Positions 1 through 7,067 of a stretch of 35,427 nucleotides of DNA are shown here, piece after piece (position 1 is the stretch's first letter; the number at the start of each line of letters is the position of its first letter). A program made the translations under genes and the position numbers. The DNA lies in contig CAZPLZ010000005.1 in assembly GCA_964587525.1 (NCBI GenBank), forward strand, positions 1 to 35,427, written 5' to 3'. This DNA is from CAZPLZ01 sp964587525. Lineage in GTDB: Bacteria > Oederibacteriota > CAKKQC01. Below the pieces are notes generated by a model. The model was not told where the DNA came from, did no database searches, and worked only from the letters and a program-made list of their open reading frames with translations.

Positions 1-1
1 A

Positions 2-133
2 GCCGGTTCACCACCGGAAGTCGTACCAACAGTGGTGCGCACGGGCCGCCGCCGTACGGGCGTCAGCGACGATTACTGCCTCGTCAGCAGAACGCAAAGC
101 ACGTGTTTGCTTACCAGACGAGGCGAAATATGA
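2..133 (+). CDS. C-terminal fragment of an unrecognised protein (cut by window edge)
   Basis: The second forward frame is open from the window edge to a TGA at 131-133. This gives a 43-residue tail that is rich in Arg, Thr and Val and ends in RRGEI. I do not recognise it. The reason to believe it is coding is that its stop overlaps the ATG of the next gene as ATGA (130-133), the same arrangement used repeatedly by genes downstream. The first frame is also open here, so this call is weak. If real, it is the upstream member of the integrative cassette operon. Confidence 0.35.
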   Translation, partial: AGSPPEVVPTVVRTGRRRTGVSDDYCLVSRTQSTCLLTRRGEI

Positions 134-396
134 AGAACGAACCTTATGGAGAATTCTCTACTTCAGACTTGGATTTAGCTTCCTTCCTAGTTACAAAAAA
201 ATTACTGCTCCTACGTGTAACACCGGAAACTGCAGATCGCCTTAGATTTGTTCTTGAAGATAGCCCACAACGAATAACTTATTGCCAGGCATTTTGGAGT
301 GGGCGCGCACGTGTATCTCCTACATTGTATGCCGAAACTCTGAGAAGGTTGAAAAGTGCACTGAGGGAGCATGAGCGCCAGGCAGGCTCGCGGTGA
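130..396 (+). CDS. DUF5659-family small protein
   Basis: This is an 88-residue protein. Its pattern is a beta-strand opening (FSTSDLDLASFL), a central FVLEDSP, an aromatic/Gly segment (FWSGRARVSP) and a C-terminal helix (LRRLKSALRE). That layout matches the DUF5659 family, small proteins of unknown function common in phages and integrative elements. I chose the ATG at 130 because GAGG (120-123) lies 6 nt upstream and the start overlaps the previous stop as ATGA. The frame is also open upstream, with a GTG at 103. Its stop overlaps the GTG of the helicase gene (GTGA, 393-396), so the genes are probably translationally coupled. Base composition is clearly AT-richer than the housekeeping genes, which supports acquisition by transfer. 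Its function is unknown. Confidence 0.65.
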   Translation: MKNEPYGEFSTSDLDLASFLVTKKLLLLRVTPETADRLRFVLEDSPQRITYCQAFWSGRARVSPTLYAETLRRLKSALREHERQAGSR

Positions 397-2138
397 ATAC
401 TAAGCCGAACGTACCCCCTCAAAACCTGGAGGCGGAGCGCGCAGCCCTGGGCGCGATGCTTCTGGGAACCGACCTGAGCCGGGAGGCGATCGCCAAAGTT
501 GCCACCACCCTGGAGGTTCAGGATTTTTACTGCACTAGCAATCAGAAGCTCTACGCCGCCATCCGCTCGTTGTTTGAACGTGGCGAGAGAGTCGATCTGA
601 TCACGGTCACGGAGACGCTGCGCAAGACGGGGGAGCTGGAGAAGGCCGGGGGAACGTCCTACATCGCAGGGCTGGTGGATGAGATCCCTCTAGCCACTAA
701 CATTGACGAGTATGCGCGGATCATTAGCAACAAGGCGATCATGCGCCGACTCATGGAAGTAGGTAGTGGGCTCTTCGAAAAAGCTAAGAGTGGTCAACAT
801 GACCCGCACGAGCTCAAAGAGCTCGTCGTCAACGAACTTGAGCGAATCCAAAATGGGGCCGCTCCGATGGGCGCGCGCCAGGGCTTCCATCCTATTTCTG
901 TTGCCGAGTTGCTATCGCAAGCCGCGGAGGAAATCCCCTGGCTTTGGAATGGGTATCTGGCTAAAGGGAGATTGACGTTACTAGCAGGTGCCCCAAAAGC
1001 AGGGAAAACTACTCTGACTGGCCACTTGGTCCGTGCCATCGTGCAGGAGAAGACATTCCTAGACAGATCTACGCAACAAGGTCGCGTTCTGTGGCTGGGC
1101 GTTGAGGAACACGGTGATGATGTCGCCAGGCGGTTTAGGGAACTGGGTGTGAATGAGGCTGTTGACGTTCACACTGGGCCATTGTGGGCTGACCACAGCG
1201 TTATGCGTGGCATCACACACCACATAAAAAGCCAGAACATAGATATCGTAGTAATTGATAGCCTCACTCGGTTCTGGCAGGTGAATGATGAAAATGACGC
1301 TAGGCAGGTCGCCAAAGGTCTTGTACCCCTATTGGAACTTGCACGTGAGACTGGGGTAGCCATCTGGGCCATCCACCACGCTCGTAAAGGTGGCGGACAA
1401 AATGAGGACGCCTTCAGAGGCTCGACGGATGTATTAGCTGCTGTTGATATCGGCGTTTTGCTCGTGCGTGATGGCGAAGGAACCCGCAGATTGTTGAATG
1501 CGTTCTCGCGCTTACCAAGTACACCTAGTCGCTGGCTCGCTGAGCTGAAGGAAGGACAGTACGTTTGCCCCGGTACGCCAAGCGAGGTGGCAGCAAATGA
1601 GTTGAAAGTGCGGGTCATTGAAACGTTGCGCAATTCGCCCGGTGGGATGACACGAAGCCAGCTACGTGATGAATTGAGTTGCAAGGGTGAGGCTTTGGGT
1701 AAACTCTTGGGCGACCTGGTTAAAGAAGAAGTTGTAATACGAACAGGGGCAGGCAAGCGCGACGACCCCTACAATTATAGCCTCCCGGACACACCCGACA
1801 CGCCCCCTGTGGATTCCTTTCCCGCTCCTGCCCCTATGGTGGGGAATGGAAACGAAAAGATGCCCGGAGGCTATGCGAATCAAAGGGTTATGCCGTTCCC
1901 AGCGGTGGGAACAGAACCCAAGGCAGGAAAGGAAACCATCGGGCAGGACAAAGCTGGGACTCCTGACCACATCCCTGGCATTGGGCCTAGGGGGAAGCCG
2001 GGGAAGGGACAGTGCTACTGCGGTGAATGGACTCACCTAAATTACCTGAATGAACACGGCTACCAAGCGTTCTTCTGTCTGGATCACGGCCGTACCGCCG
2101 CAGGGTTGCCGCCGATGAAAGAGGCTGCCCGTGGGTGA
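393..2138 (+). CDS. DnaB-N / RecA-fold replicative helicase of a mobile element
   Basis: This 581-residue protein has three parts. Residues about 8-125 look like the DnaB N-terminal domain (LEAERAALGAMLL, a region that contacts primase in DnaB). Residues about 185-390 form a RecA-fold ATPase of the RepA/AAA_25 type, with Walker A GAPKAGKTT (199-207), Walker B IDIVVIDSL (about 284-292) and a conserved HHARKGGG segment. A winged-helix-like region follows. Residues about 555-572 carry Cys/His spacing CYC...FCLDH that suggests a zinc site. Start is GTG at 393, overlapping the preceding stop. Such hybrid DnaB-N plus RepA-like proteins occur in phages, satellites and integrative elements, where they probably unwind or load at the element's origin. 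This is not the chromosomal DnaB: the helicase core is the RepA-like type and the neighbours are Xis/Int-like genes. Confidence 0.8.
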   Translation: MNTKPNVPPQNLEAERAALGAMLLGTDLSREAIAKVATTLEVQDFYCTSNQKLYAAIRSLFERGERVDLITVTETLRKTGELEKAGGTSYIAGLVDEIPLATNIDEYARIISNKAIMRRLMEVGSGLFEKAKSGQHDPHELKELVVNELERIQNGAAPMGARQGFHPISVAELLSQAAEEIPWLWNGYLAKGRLTLLAGAPKAGKTTLTGHLVRAIVQEKTFLDRSTQQGRVLWLGVEEHGDDVARRFRELGVNEAVDVHTGPLWADHSVMRGITHHIKSQNIDIVVIDSLTRFWQVNDENDARQVAKGLVPLLELARETGVAIWAIHHARKGGGQNEDAFRGSTDVLAAVDIGVLLVRDGEGTRRLLNAFSRLPSTPSRWLAELKEGQYVCPGTPSEVAANELKVRVIETLRNSPGGMTRSQLRDELSCKGEALGKLLGDLVKEEVVIRTGAGKRDDPYNYSLPDTPDTPPVDSFPAPAPMVGNGNEKMPGGYANQRVMPFPAVGTEPKAGKETIGQDKAGTPDHIPGIGPRGKPGKGQCYCGEWTHLNYLNEHGYQAFFCLDHGRTAAGLPPMKEAARG

Positions 2139-2370
2139 AGCGGAGACGGGATCCCCCATCAATGCTCCCGGTAGGGCCAACCTGCCCGGCAAGCGCCTGC
2201 TCACAGTGCGAGAAGCCGCGGAATACGTGGGGGTCAAACCCAAAACACTTTATAACTGGGTTTCCTCAGGGAAAATCGCATGTGTAAAGGCAGGGGGTCG
2301 GTGCTTGAGGTTCGACATACGCGAACTAGACCGCTGGATAGAGGCACACCGAGTACCGGCGACCGCTTGA
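2131..2370 (+). CDS. Excisionase-like helix-turn-helix protein
   Basis: This is a 79-residue protein. After about 20 unstructured residues it has a MerR/HTH_17-type DNA-binding domain: LLTVREAAEYVGVKPKTLYNWVSSGKI, then a beta-hairpin wing (VKAGGRCLRFDIRELDRWI). Such proteins act as recombination directionality factors (Xis) or small repressors, and the neighbouring integrase favours that. The start GTG at 2131 lies inside the end of the helicase gene (stop 2136-2138) and has an AGAGG ribosome-binding site 6 nt upstream. Its stop sits within a perfect TTGACA hexamer and next to three tandem 10-bp repeats (2371-2400), possible binding sites for this or the next protein. The fold assignment is firm; the Xis role is inferred. 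Confidence 0.72.
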   Translation: MGEAETGSPINAPGRANLPGKRLLTVREAAEYVGVKPKTLYNWVSSGKIACVKAGGRCLRFDIRELDRWIEAHRVPATA

Positions 2371-2396
2371 CACGTTGTGCAACGTTGTGCTACGTT
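2367..2396 (+). promoter_or_regulatory. Candidate internal promoter of the integrase genes
   Basis: TTGACA (2367-2372) is followed after 18 nt by TACGTT (2391-2396), a poor -10. The downstream ATG at 2402 starts 6 nt after this -10 and has no Shine-Dalgarno sequence, so transcription from here would give a nearly leaderless message. The three tandem repeats fill the spacer and -10, which would allow direct repression. Confidence 0.35.
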
Positions 2397-2400
2397 AAGC
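2371..2400 (+). repeat. Three tandem 10-bp repeats, probable operator or Xis sites
   Basis: Three consecutive 10-bp units read cACGTTGTGC, aACGTTGTGC and tACGTTAAGC. The first two share nine bases and the third diverges at two. A period near one helical turn in head-to-tail order is what cooperative binding of a small HTH or Xis protein needs. They lie exactly between two HTH genes. Confidence 0.6.
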
Positions 2401-2401
2401 A

Positions 2402-2623
2402 ATGATGGTTAAACAAGTAACGTACGACCTTACGAAAGCCGCAAAAATGCTCGGGGTGGATCGAGTAACCCTATATCGCTGGATTAAACGTAAGTGGATT
2501 ACAGACGTCTCTCGGGACTACAAGGGGGATCGCGCTTTCACGGTTGCCGATATCGGGCGCATCCGGACATGGAAAGAGCGACTGAGGGCGCCAGGACAAC
2601 CCAGGGGAGGTAGAAAACGATGA
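2402..2623 (+). CDS. Small MerR/HTH_17-type DNA-binding protein
   Basis: This is a 73-residue protein. Most of it is one helix-turn-helix domain (LTKAAKMLGVDRVTLYRWIKRKWI), followed by a wing with FTVADIGRIRTW and a basic tail (GQPRGGRKR). It resembles the preceding HTH protein in fold but is clearly different in sequence. The pair could be an excisionase and a repressor. Two adjacent ATG codons (2402 and 2405) are possible starts, and neither has a Shine-Dalgarno sequence. The stop overlaps the integrase start as ATGA (2620-2623). Co-expression with the integrase is therefore likely. I cannot tell which of the two HTH proteins is the directionality factor. Confidence 0.68.
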   Translation: MMVKQVTYDLTKAAKMLGVDRVTLYRWIKRKWITDVSRDYKGDRAFTVADIGRIRTWKERLRAPGQPRGGRKR

Positions 2624-3824
2624 GAAATCGGGTTTACAAGCGTAACGGGAATTTTTACATGGATTACACCGACACACGAACCATGAGGCGGGTCCGAAAG
2701 ATGGTCGGCCCGGTATCGAAGGCTAAAGCCGAAGCGGTGCTGGCAAAAATGACCACTACCAATGTGGAAAAGCGCTACCTGGACATTAACGAGACTCCGC
2801 CAGTTACCTTTGACGAGATGGCTGTGGATTACCTTGCTTGGTCGAAAGTGAANNNNNNNNNNNNNNNNNNNNNNNNNNNNNNNNNNNNNNNNNNNNNNNN
2901 NNNNNNNNNNNNNNNNNNNNNNNNNNNNNNNNNNNNNNNNNNNNNNNNNNNNCGCCAGTTACCTTTGACGAGATGGCTGTGGATTACCTTGCTTGGTCGA
3001 AAGTGAATAAGCGGTCATTCACGCGGGATGCGCAACTTTATAAAAACTTGGCCCCAGTATTTGGGGACAAGCTGCTATCTGAGATCACCGTTGCAATGAT
3101 TGAGCAGTGGCGGAACAAGCGGCTGGCTCAGGTAAAACCAAGCACCTGCAACAGGGAAGTGACGTTCCTGAAGGGTCTGTATACGAAAGCCGTTGATTGG
3201 GGTAAAGCTACTGAGAACCCGGTCAAGAAAGTAAAAATGCTTAGAGAGCACAACGAAAAGCTCGTTTACCTAAGCGATGAGGACTGCGATAAGCTCCTGG
3301 CGGCTTGTACTGGTCATTCTCGGCCTCTTGCCAGGCTTGCCCTCAATACGGGGATGCGCAGAGGTGAAGTCCTTGCCCTTAGATGGTCGGATATTGACCG
3401 ACAAGCGAACGTTATCCGTGTCACAGATTCCAAGAATGGTACTGCCAGGAACATTCCTTTGAACGAAGGTGCGCAGTTAGCTCTGAGGGAGGCCCTGGGC
3501 TTTAAGCACGTGCAGTCAGGATCACCCTATGTATTCTGCAACGGAGAAGGGCGCCCATACGTCCGCATCTATACCAGTTGGAACAACGCCATTCGTCGAG
3601 CTGGCCTCCAGGATAAGGGGTACACGTTTCACAGCCTGAGGCACACGTTCGCATCCAGGTTGGCGAACAGGGGTATTAGCCTCCACATGATCGGTAAACT
3701 CCTGGGTCACAAGAGTGAGCGCATGACTCGACGCTACGCACATCTATCACCCGATGTTCTCCACGAAGCGGTGTCACTTTTGGATCAAAAGGGCACTGAA
3801 AGGGCACCGGGCGTCGCGCTATAA
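2620..3824 (+). CDS. int: Tyrosine recombinase/integrase (interrupted by an assembly gap)
   Basis: This is a phage-type integrase. It has an N-terminal SAM-like/core-binding region with VTFDEMAVDYLAW and a C-terminal catalytic domain. Visible catalytic motifs are the first Arg (TGMRRGEVLALRW, near 3356), the HSLRHTFASRL box (near 3630), LLGHKSERMTRRYAHLS and the nucleophile Tyr (TAC at 3735). The reading frame contains 100 Ns (2853-2952) flanked by an identical 55-bp copy on each side. Deleting the Ns and one copy (joining 2620-2852 to 3008-3824) restores one frame of exactly 349 residues, a normal length, so the gene is probably intact. GGGGAGG precedes the ATG, which overlaps the HTH stop as ATGA. 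The gene ends 16 nt before tRNA-Phe, which suggests a tRNA-associated attachment site. Confidence 0.9.
2798..3007. other. Scaffolding gap with exact 55-bp overlap of the contig ends
   Basis: Positions 2798-2852 and 2953-3007 are identical over 55 bp, and exactly 100 Ns separate them. A round-number gap bounded by an odd, k-mer-sized identity is the usual trace of two contigs that overlap but were scaffolded instead of merged. The true sequence probably has one copy and no gap. Confidence 0.85.
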
Positions 3825-3825
3825 T
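3818..3825 (+). promoter_or_regulatory. Candidate -10 of tRNA-Phe, overlapping the integrase stop
   Basis: GCTATAAT contains a perfect TATAAT (3820-3825), 15 nt upstream of tRNA-Phe, and includes the integrase TAA. The same GCTATAAT octamer sits just upstream of prfB (31270) and of the partial tRNA-Pro (35147). No convincing -35 is visible. Confidence 0.5.
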
Positions 3826-3840
3826 CAAAAAAGCTGAATT

Positions 3841-3913
3841 GGCAAGGTAGCTCAGTTGGTAGAGCACCGGTCTGAAAAACCGGGTGTCGCCGGTTCGATT
3901 CCGGCCCTTGCCA
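3841..3913 (+). tRNA. tRNA-Phe (anticodon GAA)
   Basis: All arms are present. The acceptor GGCAAGG pairs with CCTTGCC, the D stem is GCTC/GAGC, the anticodon stem is CCGGT/ACCGG with loop CTGAAAA (anticodon GAA at 3874-3876), and the T arm contains GGTTCGATTCC. The discriminator is A at 3913 and CCA is not encoded. It is complete although the integrase lies immediately 5' of it. If the element uses this tRNA as attB, recombination must leave a full copy here. Confidence 0.97.
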
Positions 3914-3925
3914 CGTGAATTTAGT

Positions 3926-3997
3926 GCGGGGGTAATTCAATGGTAGAATGCCTGCCTTCCAAGCAGGTCGTTGCGGGTTCGATTCCCGCCTCCCGCT
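3926..3997 (+). tRNA. tRNA-Gly (anticodon TCC)
   Basis: The acceptor GCGGGGG pairs with CTCCCGC. The anticodon stem CCTGC/GCAGG encloses loop CTTCCAA (anticodon TCC) and the T arm has GGTTCGATTCC. The discriminator is T and there is no encoded CCA. It lies 12 nt after tRNA-Phe and is probably transcribed with it. Confidence 0.96.
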
Positions 3998-4020
3998 TTG
4001 GCTTGATAATAGCGTACGAT

Positions 4021-4050
4021 GCGGAGCCCTGAGCGAGTCGAAGGGCCCGC
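4021..4050. repeat. REP-like palindrome / hairpin between tRNA-Gly and rraA-like gene
   Basis: GCGG (4021-4024) pairs with CCGC (4047-4050), and GCCCT (4026-4030) with AGGGC (4042-4046), around a GAGCGAGTCGA loop. Sequences of the type CCCTGAGC.AGTCGAAGGG are, from general knowledge, a common dispersed intergenic palindrome in environmental bacterial genomes. It lies between convergent transcripts and could act as a bidirectional terminator, but it has no T-run. Confidence 0.5.
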
Positions 4051-4054
4051 TGAA

Positions 4055-4765
4055 TTACTTTACAGTGTCGTCGAGCGGAATTCCTAACGCTTCGTAGAGT
4101 TTTCGGCGGCCGACTTTGTCCCGGGCGTGCTCTTCTGCTCCATATTGAGCAACGTCACGGGCCAACTGCTTGGGCACCACAATGACTCCGTCGCCATCGG
4201 CCACCACCATGTCACCCGGGTTGACTAACACCCCACCGACGGAGACTGGCACATCTTTGGCATCGAATTTCAAGCGACCCTGGACCATCGGCTGGGAGAT
4301 CCAAGCTGACCAGAAAGGGACTTTTTCCAGGATCAGCTCGTCCGTGTCCCGGACGCCGCCGTTTGAAACATAGCCGCGGGCGCCTGCTTTAATGCCAGCT
4401 AAGCTGTTGTTGGACCCCATGAGGCCGGCATCCACGCCGCTTTGATCGATGACGATAAAATCTCCAGGTTGAATATCACCCATCCATGGATACGGGTTGA
4501 TCTTCGCGTAGTACTCGCCGCACCACTTCCAGTATTCTTCAGGCGTCATCGTGGGGATCGTGCCCTGGTATGGAAGATGACGGGCAGTTTTGGCGATCCC
4601 GCACACCCGGGTGCGAAACAACGGCCGGATAGAAGGCGACATGCTCCCGACATGGTGTAGTTGAAGGGTGTCCATGCCATCCCGGACATCGGCCACGCGG
4701 AGATCCGCAAAAAGGCTTAGGAGTTCTTTCCGTTCGTCTTTGGACAAGCTCATGGTATGGCGCAT
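4055..4765 (-). CDS. RraA-like / HMG aldolase-type protein
   Basis: This 236-residue protein has the RraA/dimethylmenaquinone-methyltransferase fold. The signature segment is MGSNNSLAGIKAGARGYVSN followed by GGVRDTDEL (about 117-143; R139 and D140 are the typical substrate and metal residues). PVSVGGVLVNPGDMVVAD and GVIVVP (173-198) close the domain. Family members are either class II aldolases or decarboxylases acting on 4-hydroxy-4-methyl-2-oxoglutarate and oxaloacetate, or RNase E regulators. The length is greater than RraA proper (about 160) and fits the larger catabolic aldolase-like group. The substrate cannot be told. The start may be the ATG at 4765 or the one at 4753; neither has a strong Shine-Dalgarno. 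It stands alone, divergent from the M20 peptidase gene. Confidence 0.8.
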   Translation of the reverse strand: MRHTMSLSKDERKELLSLFADLRVADVRDGMDTLQLHHVGSMSPSIRPLFRTRVCGIAKTARHLPYQGTIPTMTPEEYWKWCGEYYAKINPYPWMGDIQPGDFIVIDQSGVDAGLMGSNNSLAGIKAGARGYVSNGGVRDTDELILEKVPFWSAWISQPMVQGRLKFDAKDVPVSVGGVLVNPGDMVVADGDGVIVVPKQLARDVAQYGAEEHARDKVGRRKLYEALGIPLDDTVK

Positions 4766-4796
4766 TGTACATGTGGGCCTTATCTCACTTCAATAT

Positions 4797-4813
4797 CACC
4801 TGCACGATAGGTG
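4797..4813. promoter_or_regulatory. Short inverted repeat in the divergent rraA-like / M20 intergenic region
   Basis: CACCT (4797-4801) and AGGTG (4809-4813) form an inverted repeat with a 7-nt spacer. It is centred between two divergent starts, where an operator would be expected. I see no clear sigma-70 promoter nearby. Confidence 0.25.
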
Positions 4814-4840
4814 CGACGCCGGGTAGGATAGGATAAAGCC

Positions 4841-6178
4841 ATGATTTCCTGGACCCTGACGTTCCTCGCGGTAATGATGTCGGCGTGCCCGCTTAAAGCC
4901 GGCGCATCCCTCGATTGGCCAGCCATTGAGCGTGAAGCCACCACCATGCTTCAGGAATACATCAAAATCGACACGTCCAATCCGCCCGGGGATGTTTCCA
5001 AAGCTGTCGACTTCTTGGAAGAAATACTCCGCCAGGAAGGGATCTCATCCCGCCGGTATGTCGCTGACGAATCGCGTGGGCGGATCAACCTTCTGGCCAG
5101 ACTCCCCGGCAAGGGGCACGGCAAACCGCTGTTGATGCTAGCGCATATGGATGTTGTTCCCGTGGATGCCTCCCGCTGGCTCTTGCCGCCGTTCAGCGGG
5201 GTGATCAGGGATGGTGAACTCTGGGGCCGGGGCGCCGTGGACATGAAAGGTCAGGGCGTGATCGAGTTGATGGCCATGCTCTTGCTTAAGCGCCAGGGAT
5301 TCGTGCCAAGCCGGGACCTCTTGCTGCTCTTTAATGGCGATGAGGAAACGGGAGGCGAGCTGGGGGCGGGATGGATGGTGGAGCACCATTACGCGGATCT
5401 CGATCCTGAGTTTGTGCTGGATGAAGGGGCTGCTGGGTCACGAGGCATCTACACTGACGACGATCGTGTGGTGTTTGGGGTGTCAGTGCAGGAGAAAAAA
5501 GTCCTCTGGCTCAAGATCACGGCGGTGGGGGACTCCGGGCGCGGATCAATGCCGGGGCCGCGCAATGCGGTTGAGAAACTAACCCGGGTCCTAGTCCGCA
5601 TTCCAGAGCTCCGGCCTCCCGCGCGGGATACGGCTATGGTGGCTGACATGAAACGTCGTCTGGGGAAGTTTGCGAGTAACCCGATCACCAGAGCCATGGA
5701 ACGGACGACCATCACGGTGACGACCCTGACGGCCGGTGTTGGCCGGCCGCCTAAGGTCAATGTGATCCCCGGCAAGGCTGAGGCAACGGTGGACTGCCGG
5801 CTGCTGCCGGAAGACTCCGTGGCGGACATGATTGCGAAGATCGAGGCGCTGCTCGATGACCCCGATGTCACGCTGGAGGTGCTCCATCGGCCTTCACCAG
5901 TCAAACCGCTACCGCACGACTCGCCGCTCTTTCAGGCGATCATCTCTTCGGTTGCGGCGTATGTGCCGGAGGCTGTGACGGTGCCGGTTCTGCTGACCGG
6001 GGGGACCGATGCACGGTATTTCCGCTCCAGGGGGGTGAAGGCCTATGGGTTTGAGCCTATGATCCGCACGGTTGAGGAGGAGAAGCTGCTGCACAGCAAC
6101 AATGAACGGATCCGCCTGTCCGAATTCTACCGGGGGCTCAGGATCTATCATCACCTGCTTCGTTCTTTCTTGAAGTGA
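4841..6178 (+). CDS. Secreted M20-family metallopeptidase
   Basis: This 445-residue protein has a probable signal peptide (hydrophobic residues 4-20, LTFLAVMMSACPLKAGA). The M20 (ArgE/DapE/CPG2-type) dinuclear zinc site is visible: H102 and D104 in MLAHMDVVPVD, bridging D134 in GRGAVDMKG, catalytic E168 with E169 in NGDEETGGE, D194 in LDEG, and a C-terminal LLHSNNERI His. The lid domain lies between about residues 210 and 330. Such enzymes cleave small peptides or N-acyl amino acids, here probably in the periplasm. The start ATG at 4841 has AGGATAAAG upstream. Its TGA stop is also the first triplet of a repeat found again after prfB. The following genes run in the same direction. Confidence 0.88.
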   Translation: MISWTLTFLAVMMSACPLKAGASLDWPAIEREATTMLQEYIKIDTSNPPGDVSKAVDFLEEILRQEGISSRRYVADESRGRINLLARLPGKGHGKPLLMLAHMDVVPVDASRWLLPPFSGVIRDGELWGRGAVDMKGQGVIELMAMLLLKRQGFVPSRDLLLLFNGDEETGGELGAGWMVEHHYADLDPEFVLDEGAAGSRGIYTDDDRVVFGVSVQEKKVLWLKITAVGDSGRGSMPGPRNAVEKLTRVLVRIPELRPPARDTAMVADMKRRLGKFASNPITRAMERTTITVTTLTAGVGRPPKVNVIPGKAEATVDCRLLPEDSVADMIAKIEALLDDPDVTLEVLHRPSPVKPLPHDSPLFQAIISSVAAYVPEAVTVPVLLTGGTDARYFRSRGVKAYGFEPMIRTVEEEKLLHSNNERIRLSEFYRGLRIYHHLLRSFLK

Positions 6179-6251
6179 CCTCGAAGACTCGGTCTGGCAA
6201 AGGTTGGTACACCATTGTTTAAAATCTGCCACCTTTGGTGGCACCGGCCAT
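6176..6251 (+). repeat. Intergenic repeat, copy 1 (upstream of the isomerase-like gene)
   Basis: This copy matches 32410-32481. The first 22 nt are identical (TGACCTCGAAG...), then comes a variable stretch of 8-10 nt, then an identical 18-nt box GGTACACCATTGTTTAAA (6206-6223), then a hairpin block ending GGCCAT. In this copy the hairpin is GCCACC-TTT-GGTGGC. The initial TGA is the M20 peptidase stop. TAAAAT (6220-6225) could be a -10. Confidence 0.75.
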
Positions 6252-6262
6252 AAGAGACGGTC

Positions 6263-7063
6263 ATGGGCGCCGTCCAACTGGCATGCTCGACGCTGACCTT
6301 TAATCACCTGCCGCTCGAAGATGCCTTAGGGCACATCAGCAAACTTGGGTTTGATATTGCGGACCTGGCCGCATTCGACGATAGGGAATTCGGCCACGTC
6401 CAGCCGGCAGAGGTGAGCGCCAACCTCCTGGAAGTGACCACGGGTCTCCTGAAGGCCGCTGAGCGCACGGGCGTCCAGTATGGCGCTGTCAACGCTGGCT
6501 GTGACACGCTGGATCAGGCCGAGGAGCTCCGGCGTGTCATGGCGTTGTGCCTCATGGCGCACCGGATCGGCGCCCGGGTCATCACCTTGCCAGCCGGCAG
6601 GGGCAGTGTGGAGGACGCGGTGAGCCGCCTGGCCCCTCAAGTAGAAATTGGGCAGCGTTACGGGATCGCAATCGCCGTGGAGACGCATCTGGGTAACATC
6701 GCGGAACGCCCCGAAGGCGCACTGGAGTTGGTGCGCCGCATCCCAGGGCTGAAATTGACGCTCGATCCGAGCCACTACCTGGTGCAGGGCGATTCCTGCC
6801 AGACCTGGGTCGATGCCATGCCGTATGTGGCCCACGTGCATCTTCGTGACGCGGGCCGGGGTGGAAGGGATGAACTGCAGGTGCCGTGGGGCGAGGGCGC
6901 TCTGAATCTGGAAGACTTACTTCGGGCGCTGGATGAGGTTGACTACAGCGGGCTGCTCTCGGTGGAATACTTACGGCCGAAACAGTTCGCCGTGCGGCCG
7001 CACGATCCAGTCGAGCAGATTGTGAAACTCAAAGAGGCATTGGGGTCGGCGCTTTCAGGGTGA
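6263..7063 (+). CDS. Sugar-phosphate isomerase/epimerase-like TIM barrel protein
   Basis: This 266-residue protein is of the AP-endonuclease-2 / xylose-isomerase-like TIM barrel type. Metal-binding residues expected for this fold are visible: E140 (IAVETH), D168 and H171 (LTLDPSHY), H191 and H193 (VAHVHLRD) and E235 (LSVEYL). Members isomerise or epimerise sugars, ketoses or inositol derivatives; the substrate is not predictable here. The start ATG at 6263 has GAGACGG just upstream. The gene follows the repeat at 6176-6251 and is followed after 4 nt by a glycosyltransferase gene, so the two are probably co-transcribed and may serve a common sugar pathway. Confidence 0.8.
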   Translation: MGAVQLACSTLTFNHLPLEDALGHISKLGFDIADLAAFDDREFGHVQPAEVSANLLEVTTGLLKAAERTGVQYGAVNAGCDTLDQAEELRRVMALCLMAHRIGARVITLPAGRGSVEDAVSRLAPQVEIGQRYGIAIAVETHLGNIAERPEGALELVRRIPGLKLTLDPSHYLVQGDSCQTWVDAMPYVAHVHLRDAGRGGRDELQVPWGEGALNLEDLLRALDEVDYSGLLSVEYLRPKQFAVRPHDPVEQIVKLKEALGSALSG

Positions 7064-7067
7064 GCGA

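Noticed and set aside
2798..3007. 55-bp direct repeat read as an attachment-site or transposon duplication
   Set aside because: The repeats abut exactly 100 Ns and lie in the middle of one coding frame that is restored by removing one copy, so an assembly overlap explains it better.
2838..3824. Integrase fragment starting upstream of the Ns
   Set aside because: The start is a frame artefact through the N tract. The real gene begins at 2620 and is continuous once the duplicated 55-mer is collapsed.
4055..4765. Annotation of the RraA-like protein as a ribonuclease E inhibitor
   Set aside because: It is about 75 residues longer than RraA proper and fits the wider aldolase-like group; no evidence supports RNase E binding.
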